Positions 14,518 to 23,859 of a stretch of 31,855 nt of DNA are shown piece by piece; within the stretch, counting starts at the first letter, position 1, and each line of letters starts with the position of its first letter. The translations under genes and the position numbers were made by a program. The notes beneath the pieces are model-generated. The model did not search any database, was not told where the DNA came from, and saw only the letters and a program-made list of their open reading frames with translations. Source of the stretch: an uncultured Clostridia bacterium (lineage in GTDB: Bacteria > Bacillota > Clostridia > Christensenellales > Borkfalkiaceae); NCBI GenBank assembly GCA_959605945.1, contig CAUHGY010000016.1, positions 1-31,855 on the forward strand, in the 5' to 3' direction.

Positions 14518-15606
14518 ATGGAATTTCAGCTTAAAACAAGGCAGATATGCTTATTTTTCATAGCTTTTCTGCCGGTTACTAAAATATTTATGCTTCCAAG
14601 CATCCTTGCCGGCTATGCAGGGACGGATATGTGGCTTGCATGCCTTTTAAACGTCATTTCAGACGGCATTGCGGTGCTTTGCGTATTGTACACATGCAGG
14701 CGTGCCGACACTGACTTTTTCGGACTTTTAAAACTCAATTTCGGAAAGACCGGAAGCAGGATAATTCTCGGTTTTTACACCGCTTATTTTATGTTAAAAG
14801 CCATTCTCCCCATTAACGAACAAAAAGATTTTATAGAAATTACCCTTTACGAGACGCTGCCGAACATTTTAACATTTCTGCCTTTCTTTATGATCGCTTT
14901 TTATCTTGCCACTAAAAAAATCCGGGTGCTGGGGAGATGTGCGGATATTTTATGGACGCTTACCTCGCTGGGAATACTGCTGCTTTTTGCCCTTTCGGTT
15001 TCAAACGCCGATTTCGAAGCTATGCTCCCGTTTGCAAAATCGGGCATAGGAAACATCGTAAAAGCCGGTTATTCGGGTCTGACCTGGTTCGGAGACGGAG
15101 CTTATCTGATGTTTATGATAGGCCAGTTTTCGATAAAAAAGAAAGACTCGCTTAAGATATTCTTTTCCTTCCTTCTGTCGTCTCTCGCGGTAGTTTTTTT
15201 TATGATACTTTTTTACTGCATATTCACGGCAATAGCCCACAGACAGATTTTCGCGCTGACTGAAATAGCAAAATATTCTACAGTTATAAACAATATAGGC
15301 AGATTTGATTATGTAGGTATATTTTTCATACTTTTTTCTTGCGTTTTTTCATTATCTCTGCCCCTGTATTTTGCAGCAATCAGTCTGAAAGAGATAACGG
15401 GATTGAAAAAAGATTGGATCCCGGCAGCAATAATCAACGGAATAATGCTGCTTTTAATAATTATATTTTATGAATTTTTCGCATCGATACAATCTTTCGT
15501 TCTCTCTTACGGAGGCATATTCTTTTTTATCTTCGGCAATCTTTTGCCCGTATTGACTATTTTTCTGAAAAAGGAGAAAAAACAAAATGCGCTATATCAA
15601 AACTAA
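14518..15606 (+). CDS. Spore germination protein, GerB family (endospore permease)
   Basis: A 362-residue polytopic protein with about ten membrane helices, typical of the GerAB/YndE family, which belongs to the APC transporter superfamily and binds the germinant within the receptor complex. The N-terminus LKTRQICLFFIAFLPVTKIFMLPSIL fits the family's first helix. The PINEQKDFIEITLYETLPNI and GLTWFGDGAYLMFMIGQF regions are further landmarks. It starts 12 bases after the A-subunit stop, with CGGAG upstream, and its end overlaps the GerC start by 20 bases. Confidence 0.92.
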   Translation: MEFQLKTRQICLFFIAFLPVTKIFMLPSILAGYAGTDMWLACLLNVISDGIAVLCVLYTCRRADTDFFGLLKLNFGKTGSRIILGFYTAYFMLKAILPINEQKDFIEITLYETLPNILTFLPFFMIAFYLATKKIRVLGRCADILWTLTSLGILLLFALSVSNADFEAMLPFAKSGIGNIVKAGYSGLTWFGDGAYLMFMIGQFSIKKKDSLKIFFSFLLSSLAVVFFMILFYCIFTAIAHRQIFALTEIAKYSTVINNIGRFDYVGIFFILFSCVFSLSLPLYFAAISLKEITGLKKDWIPAAIINGIMLLLIIIFYEFFASIQSFVLSYGGIFFFIFGNLLPVLTIFLKKEKKQNALYQN

Positions 15607-16807
15607 AATCTTCATGTTTGCCGTCGCCGCCGTATTTCTTCTCTTCTTTTCAAACGATTTCGGATTGATAGATATAGAAAAGAACGCCATTATCACCGCC
15701 GTAGCCGTCGACGTTACGGAAAGCGGCGAATACGAAGCTACTTTGCAGATAGCCGTTCCCGAAGCCACGGACACAAATACAGAAAATAAAAAAGCGGTGA
15801 TCACCGGAAAGGGCAACACCGTCGGCGGAGCTATTAAAAATATAGGCACGATCTCGGGCTGGTTTCCCAAACTCTCTTTCTGCAACCTTATAATAATCGG
15901 CGAATCGGTGACAAACGAAAACTGTTTCAATGTTATGGATTACTTTGCCAAAACCCTGCGCATACAAGATTCCGCCCTCGTGATTCTTGCCGAAAAAAGC
16001 GCCAAAGAACTCATAGAAACGGCGTCTCCGCTCGACAATATCTCCTCTTTTGCGCTGCAAAAAATACTGCTCAAAAATCCCGGGTTTGACGTAGACGTCG
16101 CTCCCAACGACATCAAAACATTCAGCACCGGATACTATTCGGAATCGGCATCGTCTTTTATGCCGCTCGTAAAAATAAAAAAACAAAGCGCCGATTCGGG
16201 AGACGGCTCGCAAGGGTCCGGCGGCAGCACGGGAAACGGCGGCGCTGCGGATAAAGCGGGAAATTCCATCGGCAGCGGCAACAAAGGCAACATACTTTTC
16301 GACGCAACTACGACAGCTCTGTTTTATAAAGGAATGAAAGTGGGCGAATTAGATAAGGAGCTGACGCTTGTTTTTAATCTGCTCACCCGACCTTCGACTC
16401 TCACCACGTATCAGGTAAATGATGTAAACCCGCTTCATGCCGGAGAAAATTATCTTATGACCGTTCTGCGCAACACCCCGTCGATAAAACTTTCCGTAAA
16501 CGAAAACACTTTGGACGTCAATGTAAATCTTGATATCTACTGTAAAATCAGCGACCAGAACAGCCAGTCAGATACCGTTTATTCGGAAAACGTCACTCTC
16601 CCGCCGATGCTCCGAGAAAAAATGCAAAACCAACTGAAAAGCCAGATAACCGAACTTATAGACATTGTCAAAGCTACAAAAAGCGATATTCTCAAAATAA
16701 AACAAAAACTCTATCGCCTTCATTACAAACATTACGGAAGATACAAAGACAATTACCTTGATGTTATGAACGTCAATGTGAACGTAAAAGTGAGCGGACA
16801 AAAATAA
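15587..16807 (+). CDS. Ger(x)C family germination protein without lipobox cysteine
   Basis: A 406-residue C subunit of the germinant receptor. Family landmarks: DIEKNAIITAVAVDVTESGEY (the equivalent of the usual REINDLAIVTAIGID), PKLSFCNLIIIGESV, the ALVILAEKSAKELIET strand and a C-terminal domain ending in LRLHYKHYGRYKDN-like sequence and YLDVMNVNVNVKV. Normal Ger(x)C proteins are lipoproteins with a GCWD-type lipobox after the signal peptide. Here the same place reads FLLFFSNDFGLID: there is no cysteine among the first 90 residues, so lipid attachment is not possible and the N-terminal hydrophobic helix must anchor or export the protein. A Gly/Ser-rich linker lies at about 205-235. GGAG precedes the start inside gerB. 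Confidence 0.9.
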   Translation: MRYIKTKIFMFAVAAVFLLFFSNDFGLIDIEKNAIITAVAVDVTESGEYEATLQIAVPEATDTNTENKKAVITGKGNTVGGAIKNIGTISGWFPKLSFCNLIIIGESVTNENCFNVMDYFAKTLRIQDSALVILAEKSAKELIETASPLDNISSFALQKILLKNPGFDVDVAPNDIKTFSTGYYSESASSFMPLVKIKKQSADSGDGSQGSGGSTGNGGAADKAGNSIGSGNKGNILFDATTTALFYKGMKVGELDKELTLVFNLLTRPSTLTTYQVNDVNPLHAGENYLMTVLRNTPSIKLSVNENTLDVNVNLDIYCKISDQNSQSDTVYSENVTLPPMLREKMQNQLKSQITELIDIVKATKSDILKIKQKLYRLHYKHYGRYKDNYLDVMNVNVNVKVSGQK

Positions 16808-17144
16808 TCTGCGCACGATAAACACGTTACGGGGTCATTGCAATTAACTGAATGAAAAAAATTATAACCTTAAAATTAAGATTTCCCCGTAAAAAATTTA
16901 TGTTGCAAATTCCGTTAACCCTGAAAATAAAATAACTGCTTATAAAAACGTCTTCCGTGCAGGCGCCGCTTTCAGGCTCTGCCGCAGAAGACGTTTAAAA
17001 TATGATCTGTATTTTTTATCAATTAAGAAAACTTATATACAGCGAGAGAAATCCGACGGCAAAAACTGCACAAACGGAAACGTTTTCCGTGCCTGCATAT
17101 GCTGTACGCCTGCAGATACATACAGATAGAATTGACTTTTTTCT
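16808..17144. other. Gene-free stretch between ger operon and lplA
   Basis: 337 bases with no convincing gene. It contains the hairpin at 16946-16996 and a small perfect hairpin ACGGAAA-CGT-TTTCCGT at 17074-17090. The convergent genes gerC and lplA both end at its borders, so it is probably a double terminator region. Confidence 0.6.
16946..16996. terminator. Long-loop hairpin after the ger operon
   Basis: AAACGTCTTC (16946-16955) pairs with GAAGACGTTT (16987-16996), 10 bp; the 31-base loop can form an extra GCAG/CTGC pairing. A/T tracts flank both sides. Probable terminator for the convergent transcripts, though the large loop is unusual. Confidence 0.5.
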
Positions 17145-18116
17145 TTATCCGAACAGTTTTCCGGCAATTTCCGCTCCGTCCGCACCGACGATATAATTAC
17201 CTGCCTGCGACAATGCTTTTTCTATATATGTTTTTTCGGCTCTCACGCCGTTTAATTTTACGGCAAGTTCTTTCACATCTTTTATGCTGAAAAAATCACC
17301 GAAAATTTCGGCATTTCTTATCAGACCGTCCTCCATATCGAAAGTAACGGAAAGCGTTCCGAACGAAAACCTGCCGTCAAAACGGCATTTTCCTTTGGGT
17401 GAATAACCCACGTTCCATTCGTAAGAGGAATATTTATCGTCCGCAAGTTTTCTTATAGCGGCAATATCTTCGTCCGTAAACGCATATTCTTCGCAGTCCG
17501 CTTTAAGATAGTTGCAAAGCCCTTCGGCGAACTCGTTTACAGACATCGGAACGGGAAGTTCATCCTTTATGTTCGCAACGCGCGCGCGCACGGACTTTAT
17601 GCCTTTGCTCTGCATTTTGAGTTTATTGTGCACAAGCGATTTTTCAAGCGTATCCATATCGGTATCGAAAAGCAGCGTGCCGTGATGCATAATTCTGCCT
17701 TCGAAAACCGTCTGCGCGTTGCCCGAAATTTTTTTGCCGTTCACGGTGACGTCGTTGCGACCTGAAAATTCGGCGTTGACGCCCATAGAACGCAGATATT
17801 CGATAACGGGACCCGTAAATTTACGGTAACTGTCCGTCCCTTCTTCGAAAGGCGCGATAACCGTATAACACAGATTATTAAGATCGTGATATACCGCTCC
17901 CCCGCCCGTCAGCCGCCTTATGACTTTTATGCCGTGCTCTTCCGTAAATGCAAGATTTACTTCCTGTAATGTATTCTGATTTACCCCTACTATAACCGCG
18001 GGCGAATTCTTCCAAAGATATATATAGTATCCGCCCTTGCGTTTCAAAAGGTACTCTTCAGACGCAAGATTGAAAGACGGATCGTGTATGTTATGTGTTA
18101 TGAATTTATATTTCAT
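17145..18116 (-). CDS. lplA: Lipoate-protein ligase A
   Basis: A 323-residue enzyme that activates lipoate with ATP and attaches it to the lipoyl lysine of E2 (or GcvH) proteins. Motifs: RRLTGGGAVYHD (residues 67-78), the lipoyl-AMP site, and NGKKISGNAQ (126-135) with catalytic Lys129; a C-terminal accessory domain (SSYEWNVGYSPKG) completes the LplA layout and length. It lies just downstream of the E2-E3-E1 operon but is separated from it by the terminator at 18256-18283, so it is probably transcribed on its own. The E2 encoded at 22171-23808 with two lipoyl domains is the likely substrate. No strong ribosome binding site is visible before the ATG. Confidence 0.95.
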   Translation of the reverse strand: MKYKFITHNIHDPSFNLASEEYLLKRKGGYYIYLWKNSPAVIVGVNQNTLQEVNLAFTEEHGIKVIRRLTGGGAVYHDLNNLCYTVIAPFEEGTDSYRKFTGPVIEYLRSMGVNAEFSGRNDVTVNGKKISGNAQTVFEGRIMHHGTLLFDTDMDTLEKSLVHNKLKMQSKGIKSVRARVANIKDELPVPMSVNEFAEGLCNYLKADCEEYAFTDEDIAAIRKLADDKYSSYEWNVGYSPKGKCRFDGRFSFGTLSVTFDMEDGLIRNAEIFGDFFSIKDVKELAVKLNGVRAEKTYIEKALSQAGNYIVGADGAEIAGKLFG

Positions 18117-18255
18117 CTTTATTTATATAACGCTGTTTTAATTATCACCGATATAATCCGGTTTTCAGTTTGCACCGAATGCTTTATCCGCAAATCTCTA
18201 TACGGCAAACGGTTCCCGCACGCTTCGGCGGCGGATAACGGCATAATAAAAAAAC

Positions 18256-18283
18256 TGCGGGGGATTACAACCAATCCCCCGCA
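18256..18283 (-). terminator. Terminator of the dehydrogenase-complex operon
   Basis: TGCGGGGGATT, 6-base loop, AATCCCCCGCA: an 11-bp perfect stem. On the minus strand it is followed by GTTTTTTTATT, as expected for a terminator after the E1 gene. Confidence 0.88.
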
Positions 18284-18296
18284 CTTTAAGCGTTTA

Positions 18297-20762
18297 TTAA
18301 ACGCCTTTCTTTGCCTTGCGGATGATTTCCGCGTCTGATGTATTTATGGTGCTCACATGGCCTTTGAGCGGCAAAATCTTGTCGTTGATATAGTCCACGA
18401 TCCAGTTTGCCTGCGGGAAAAATTCCGCGTCGAATTCAAAGGGAGGCGTAATCCAGTTCTGCGCGCCGCAGACGACTGCGGGTGCATCGAGATAATCGAA
18501 GCAAAGCTCGGTTATATTCCTTGCGAAATCGTTGAGAATAGATCCTCTTGCGCAGGCGTCCGATGCAAGAATTATCCTGCCGGTCTTCTTGACAGATTCC
18601 ACGACCTTGTCGTAATTGAAGGGGACAATGCTTCTCGCATCGATGATTTCAGCTTCAACACCGTATTTTTCGGAAAGAATCTTCGCCGCTTCCACAGCCT
18701 TGTAAAGAGTTGCGCCGATGGTGAGAATGGTCACGTCGCTGCCCACTCTCTTGACGTCGGGTTCACCCAGCGGAATTTCATAATAGCCGGTGGGAACGCC
18801 TTCTTTTCTGAACTCTTCGCCCTTGTCGTAAATTCTCTGGCTTTCAAAGAATATAACGGGATCGGTACCGTTCAAAGCTGCGTTCATAAGTCCTTTTGCG
18901 TCGTAAGGCGTTGCGGGGAAGCAGACTTTCAGTCCGGGAACGTGCGCGGGAAGCGCCACCCAGTCCTGAGAATGCTGCGCGCCGTATTTAGAACCTACCG
19001 AAACGCGGAGCACCACCGGCATTTTCAGAATGCCGCTGCTCATTGCCTGCCATTTTGCAAGCTGATTGAATATTTCGTCGCCCGCTCTGCCCATAAAGTC
19101 GGCATACATAAGCTCCACTATCACCCTGCCTCCGCACAGACCGTAACCGACCGCGGAAGACACGATTGCCGCTTCGGATATCGGAGAGTTGAAAAGCCTG
19201 TGATAAGGAAGAGCTTCCGTAAGACCTTTATAAACCGCGAACGCGCCGCCCCAATCCCTGACGTCCTCTCCGTAAGAAGTGAGCGTGGGATCTTTATAAT
19301 ATCTGTCGATGATGGCTTCGAAAAGACCGTCGCGGATATTGAAGCGTTTCATGTTGGAAACAAGCTGCCCTTTTTCGTCAAACGCATAACGGGATTTTCC
19401 CGCAATCTGCTTGACTCTGGGGTTTTCTTCCATGGGCATCTTGACGTCGACGGGTCTGTCTTCCATCTTTTCGACGGCGCCGTTGGAGAACATGAGGTTT
19501 TCAACGTAATAAGGATCTTTCTTGAAATCGAGATAAGGCGATTCCACGGGATCGGCAGCGAGTTTACAGAGTTTGAGCATTCTCTCGCTGATGCTTTCGA
19601 GAATATCGTCGAACTTGCCGTTGTTTGCGACTTTGGCGTCGACGAGCGCCTTTCTGTAGGTGACTAACGGATCATACTCTTTCCATGCGTCCACTTCTTC
19701 CTGCGTGCGGTAGCTCATGGAATCGGAAGGCGAATGTCCGCCGTAACGGTAAGTAACAACATCCAGAAGGACCGGACCGTCGCCGTCGAGAAGGATCTTC
19801 TTCTTTCTCTTCATGGCGTCTATTACTGCAAGCGGATTGAAGCCGTCAACCCTTTCGGCATAGAGCTGCGTGGGAGAAATGCCCGCGCCGAGACGAGCAA
19901 GGAAATCGTAAGCCATGGTCTCGCCGCGCGTCTGACCGCCCATGCCGTAACCGTTATTGAAGAAGTTGAACAGAATGGGAAGACCGCCTTTCTTTTCCCA
20001 AAGCTGACGGAACTGATCCATCGCCGCAAAGTTCATGCTTTCGTAAACAACGCCGCATCCTACCGCACCATCGCCTACGTTGCTGATGACAATGCCCGGC
20101 TTGTCGTTGATTTTCTTGAAAAGCGCCGCTCCCAACGCAACGGGAGCCGCTCCGCCTACGATGGCGTTGTTGGGGTAAATTCCGAACGGCAGGAAGAAAA
20201 CGTGCATAGAGCCGCCCATTCCCCTGTGGAAGCCCGTACGGCGGGCGAAAATTTCGCTCATAAACCCGTAAAGCAAAAAGTCTACCGCAAGGTCCTTGAC
20301 GTTTCCGCTCTTATTGAGTTTTTCGACGGGAGCGAGAGTCTCACCGCCCATAAAATCTTTCATTATTTTATAGAGCTTGTCGTCCGGCAGAAGATGTATG
20401 GAATGCAATCCCCTTGCAAGCACTTCGCTGTGGCTTCTGTGCGAACCGAAGGTCATATCGTCCATATCCAGGCAATACGCCTGACCGACGGCGGCCGCTT
20501 CCTGCCCTATGGAAAGATGCGCGGGGCCGGGATAAGAATGCTTAAAGCCCTGATATTCGCCCTTGACTTTGATGGACTGGATCATACTTTCGAATTCGCG
20601 AAGAGTGGCTATATCGTTGAAAATGCGCACGAAATCGTCGTTCGTGAAATTTTTCTTTTCGTCGGCAATGGTCTTGTCGTATACGTTTACGGGAATGTCG
20701 GTAAACGTTATTTTACCTTTCGCCCTGATAAATTTAGGGTCAATAAATTCACTTTTAGGCAT
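18297..20762 (-). CDS. 2-oxoacid dehydrogenase E1, fused alpha and beta subunits
   Basis: An 821-residue thiamine-diphosphate enzyme in which the E1 alpha and beta chains are fused. The alpha half (about 40-440) shows RSHSEVLARGL, GMGGSMHVFF (181-190), the ThDP motif GDG (230-232) ... NN (269-270) and RYGGHSPSDSMSYRT. The beta half (from about 466) shows SYGEDVRDWGG with the conserved Glu, SPISEAAIVSSAVGYGLCGG, ELMYADFMGRAGDEIFNQ and the C-terminal IDARSIVPFNYDKVVESVKKTGR. E1 decarboxylates a 2-oxoacid (or cleaves acetoin) and acylates E2 lipoyl groups. Which substrate is used cannot be decided by eye. Last gene of the operon: AAGGAG is 11 bases upstream and E3 ends 27 bases before it. Clostridia usually use pyruvate:ferredoxin oxidoreductase, so such a complex is notable. 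Confidence 0.93.
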   Translation of the reverse strand: MPKSEFIDPKFIRAKGKITFTDIPVNVYDKTIADEKKNFTNDDFVRIFNDIATLREFESMIQSIKVKGEYQGFKHSYPGPAHLSIGQEAAAVGQAYCLDMDDMTFGSHRSHSEVLARGLHSIHLLPDDKLYKIMKDFMGGETLAPVEKLNKSGNVKDLAVDFLLYGFMSEIFARRTGFHRGMGGSMHVFFLPFGIYPNNAIVGGAAPVALGAALFKKINDKPGIVISNVGDGAVGCGVVYESMNFAAMDQFRQLWEKKGGLPILFNFFNNGYGMGGQTRGETMAYDFLARLGAGISPTQLYAERVDGFNPLAVIDAMKRKKKILLDGDGPVLLDVVTYRYGGHSPSDSMSYRTQEEVDAWKEYDPLVTYRKALVDAKVANNGKFDDILESISERMLKLCKLAADPVESPYLDFKKDPYYVENLMFSNGAVEKMEDRPVDVKMPMEENPRVKQIAGKSRYAFDEKGQLVSNMKRFNIRDGLFEAIIDRYYKDPTLTSYGEDVRDWGGAFAVYKGLTEALPYHRLFNSPISEAAIVSSAVGYGLCGGRVIVELMYADFMGRAGDEIFNQLAKWQAMSSGILKMPVVLRVSVGSKYGAQHSQDWVALPAHVPGLKVCFPATPYDAKGLMNAALNGTDPVIFFESQRIYDKGEEFRKEGVPTGYYEIPLGEPDVKRVGSDVTILTIGATLYKAVEAAKILSEKYGVEAEIIDARSIVPFNYDKVVESVKKTGRIILASDACARGSILNDFARNITELCFDYLDAPAVVCGAQNWITPPFEFDAEFFPQANWIVDYINDKILPLKGHVSTINTSDAEIIRKAKKGV

Positions 20763-20789
20763 AATTTTTCTTCTCCTTTAAGTTATTGA

Positions 20790-22160
20790 TTATATGCTGA
20801 AAATCGCTTCTCTGACGATTTCGCAGACGGTGGGATGCGGGAATACGAGTTTTTTGATGTTTTCGATATCCACTTCGAGATCTATCATAGCCGATACGCT
20901 GACGATATATTCGCCGGAATAACTGCCTATGATATGCGCGCCGATAAGCGTGTTGGTCTTTTTGTTGACGACAAGTTTGCAAATGCCGTCAAGTTCGGTG
21001 TTTTCGGCTACGTATCTTCCCGAATAAGTGAGCGGGAGACTGACGACTTTGACGTCGAGTCCCTTGGCTTTTGCGCTCTCTTCGGTTTCGCCGACGGAAG
21101 CGACTTCGGGATTTGTATAGATAACGGACGGAATGACGTTATAGCGCATGATGTCCTTCTTGCCCGTCATATTGTTGACGGCGACTTCGGCTTCTCTGTA
21201 AGCCGTATGCGCAAGCATTATTTTGCCGTTGACGTCGCCCGCCGCATAAACGTTCGCTACATTGGTGCGCATGGTATCGTCCGTAACGATGGCGCCGCGC
21301 TCTAAGTTGACTCCGATGTTTTCGAGACCTATGCCCTGCGTAACCGCTCTGCGGCCGATGGAAAGCAAAATCTTTTCGGCGGCGATTTTCTCGCTCTTCC
21401 CGTCTTTTTCAAAGACCACGCCGTCTTTTTCGACAGCGGTCACTTTGCAGCCGAGATTGAACTTAACGCCCTTCTTTTCAAGCGATTTTTGCAGGATAGC
21501 GGAGATTTCGGCTTCTGTGGGCCCTGCAATCTTGCCCAGCATTTCCACAACGGTAACTTTTGTGCCGACCGAAGAGAAATAACTTGCCATTTCAAGACCG
21601 ATGACGCCGCCGCCGATAACTACCAGCGTTTCGGGAATTTTTTCGAGATCGAGAATTTCTCTGTTAGTGAGAACAAGCCCCGCTTCGATATTTTCTTTCA
21701 ATCCAGGAATGGGCGGAACCACGGGCATGGAGCCGGTGGCGATAAGAAGTCTTTTCGCAACTACTTTTTCATCTCCCACTTTTACCGCAAAACCTTCGTC
21801 GGTCTTGCCTTCGATGAATGCCTCGGCATTCTTCATGGTAACTTTGTTTCTTTTAAGCTGCGCTTTGACGCCCGAAACAAGCATTTTTACGACGCCGTTT
21901 TTTCTCTCGACCACAAATTTCTGATCGACGGAAGTTTTACCGCCCACCTTGACGCCGTAATTGGCGGCATGATTTGCATAGTCGAGCACTTTTGCAGAGT
22001 TAAGGAAAGTTTTGCTGGGAACGCAGCCTTCGTTCAGGCACACGCCGCCGAACTCTCTCTTTTCGGCGACCAGCGTTTTAAGCCCCGCGTGCCCCGCGCG
22101 CTCTGCGGCAAGATACCCCGCAGGGCCGCCGCCTATAACCACTAAATCGTAAATTTCCAT
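20790..22160 (-). CDS. lpdA: Dihydrolipoamide dehydrogenase (E3)
   Basis: A 456-residue FAD disulfide oxidoreductase that reoxidises dihydrolipoyl-E2 with NAD. Motifs: FAD-binding VVIGGGPAGYLAAERAG, redox-active disulfide GGVCLNEGCVPSK with Cys41 and Cys46, NAD-binding VVIGGGVIGLEMASYFSSVG, second FAD motif TNVANVYAAGDVNG, and the C-terminal HPTVCEIVREAI carrying the His-Glu pair that serves the other subunit. There is no N-terminal lipoyl domain. AGGAG precedes the start; only 10 bases separate it from E2. Part of the SorE-like/E2/E3/E1 operon. Confidence 0.96.
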   Translation of the reverse strand: MEIYDLVVIGGGPAGYLAAERAGHAGLKTLVAEKREFGGVCLNEGCVPSKTFLNSAKVLDYANHAANYGVKVGGKTSVDQKFVVERKNGVVKMLVSGVKAQLKRNKVTMKNAEAFIEGKTDEGFAVKVGDEKVVAKRLLIATGSMPVVPPIPGLKENIEAGLVLTNREILDLEKIPETLVVIGGGVIGLEMASYFSSVGTKVTVVEMLGKIAGPTEAEISAILQKSLEKKGVKFNLGCKVTAVEKDGVVFEKDGKSEKIAAEKILLSIGRRAVTQGIGLENIGVNLERGAIVTDDTMRTNVANVYAAGDVNGKIMLAHTAYREAEVAVNNMTGKKDIMRYNVIPSVIYTNPEVASVGETEESAKAKGLDVKVVSLPLTYSGRYVAENTELDGICKLVVNKKTNTLIGAHIIGSYSGEYIVSVSAMIDLEVDIENIKKLVFPHPTVCEIVREAIFSI

Positions 22161-22170
22161 TTTTTATCTC

Positions 22171-23808
22171 CTATATGCATTTGCTGTCAGCCAAAAGGTT
22201 GAAACTGAAATTTTCAAGATATTCTTTTAATTCTTTTAAGAATCTCGAAGCGGGTGCGCCGTCAAGCGCTCTGTGATCGTAAGTGAGAGAAAGATTCATT
22301 GCCGTATACGGAATCATCTCCCCGTTCTTGCCCAGTTTAACGCGCGTCTCCAACGTGCATACGCCGAGTATGCCTGTCTGCGGCGGATTGATAACCGGGG
22401 TGAAACTCTCTATGCCCATTGTTCCGACGTTACTTACAGTGAAACTGCCGCCGGTAAGAAGATCGGGAGAAAGTTTGCCTTCAACGGCGTCGGACGAGAG
22501 TTTTTTACTCTTGACCGCAATTTCCGAAAGACTCATTGTGTCCGCGCCGAACAGCGTGGGAACGAGAAGGCCTCTCGGAGTGTCCGTCGCGATGCCCATA
22601 TTTACGTGTTCGAAATAGCGCATAGTATCGCCGTTAATGAGATTTGCGTTGAGATCTCTGTGATTTTTAAGCACTCTCGAAACTGCAAAAACAATAATAT
22701 TGTTTATAGTGATAGAAGGCAGTTTAAGTTTTTCCGCATTGTCCTTAAGATACTTTCTGAACTCCATTATATTGGTGCAGTCGAAAGAAATATTGTGAGT
22801 GAGCTGCGCCATGGTCGAAAGGCTGGCAACCATATTCTTGGCAATGACCTTTCTGATGCCGGACATCTTTTCGTCTTTATACGCCTTGAAATCGGCGGGA
22901 GCTTTGGCAACGGCCGTTTCCGCGGCAGCCGCAGGAGCAACCGTTTTGGGATTGACGCTTGCCGTGCGCACGTCTCTTTCGATTATCCTGCCGTTGGGCC
23001 CCGTAGCCTCTGCGGTCTTTAAATCGACGCCAAGTTTGTTAGCGAGCATTTTGGCTCTGGGAGAGGCTTTAATGAATCCGTCCGCCGCGACTTGAGCCGT
23101 CTGCACTGCGGGAGCAGGAGCGGCGGAAACCGCGGGCGCGGCGGCGGGAGCCGAAACTTCCTGCGCTGCAGGCGCCGCGGCGCCGTTCGGTGCAAAGCAC
23201 ATGAACTCGTCGCCTTTCTGCCCTATGACGCATACGTTCGTGAGAACGGGAACTTCGTCTCCGTCTTCGCAGAAGAGCGCAAGCACTTCACCTTCGAATT
23301 CAGACTGCAGCTCGAAAGAAGATTTATCGGTTTCATAGGAAAACAGCACGTCGCCGACCTTAACTTTGTCGCCGACCTTAACGTTCCACTTTGTCAGAAT
23401 GCAGCTTTCAACGGTGATGCCTTGCTTCGGCATAAGCACGGGTTTGGCATTGGTGGCCACATTTACGGATACGGGCGCCGCCGCAGGCGCGGCGGGAGCT
23501 GCGGGGGCGGAAACTTCCTGCGCGGCGGGAACCGCAGCGCCGTCCGGCGCAAACGCCGAAACGTCTTCTCCTTTTTTACCAATCACGCAGACGTTTGTGA
23601 GAACGGGAACTTCGTCGCCTTCTTCACAGAAAAGCGCAAGCACTTCGCCTTCGAATTCCGACTGCTGATCGAATGCCGACTTGTCCGTCTCGTAAGAAAA
23701 CAGCACGTCGCCGACTTTAACTTTATCGCCGACCTTGACGTTCCATTTTGTCAGAATACAGCTTTCTACTGTGATGCCCTGCTTCGGCATCAATACGGGA
23801 TTTGCCAT
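22171..23808 (-). CDS. Dihydrolipoamide acyltransferase (E2) with two lipoyl domains
   Basis: A 545-residue core protein of the complex. Two lipoyl domains (about 3-80 and 122-200) have the lipoylation motif YETDKS with Lys43 and Lys162 and are nearly identical, repeating with a 119-residue period. Ala/Pro-rich linkers follow each. Next is a peripheral subunit-binding domain (ASPRAKMLANKLGVDL ... GPNGRIIERDV) and the catalytic domain, starting KMSGIRKVIAKNM and ending with the active-site DHRALDGAPASRFL. The E2 is lipoylated presumably by LplA encoded downstream. AAGGAG stands 10 bases before the ATG. It is the second gene of the operon. Acyl specificity (acetyl or another group) is not readable. 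Confidence 0.95.
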   Translation of the reverse strand: MANPVLMPKQGITVESCILTKWNVKVGDKVKVGDVLFSYETDKSAFDQQSEFEGEVLALFCEEGDEVPVLTNVCVIGKKGEDVSAFAPDGAAVPAAQEVSAPAAPAAPAAAPVSVNVATNAKPVLMPKQGITVESCILTKWNVKVGDKVKVGDVLFSYETDKSSFELQSEFEGEVLALFCEDGDEVPVLTNVCVIGQKGDEFMCFAPNGAAAPAAQEVSAPAAAPAVSAAPAPAVQTAQVAADGFIKASPRAKMLANKLGVDLKTAEATGPNGRIIERDVRTASVNPKTVAPAAAAETAVAKAPADFKAYKDEKMSGIRKVIAKNMVASLSTMAQLTHNISFDCTNIMEFRKYLKDNAEKLKLPSITINNIIVFAVSRVLKNHRDLNANLINGDTMRYFEHVNMGIATDTPRGLLVPTLFGADTMSLSEIAVKSKKLSSDAVEGKLSPDLLTGGSFTVSNVGTMGIESFTPVINPPQTGILGVCTLETRVKLGKNGEMIPYTAMNLSLTYDHRALDGAPASRFLKELKEYLENFSFNLLADSKCI

Positions 23809-23859
23809 ATTATATCGATACTCCTTAATTTATTTTAAAAAGTTTTCTGTTCCGGAAAT

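Noticed and set aside
18357..20789. Long plus-strand frames opposite the E1 gene
   Set aside because: Antisense to a clear E1 alpha-beta fusion; no ribosome binding site and no recognisable domain.
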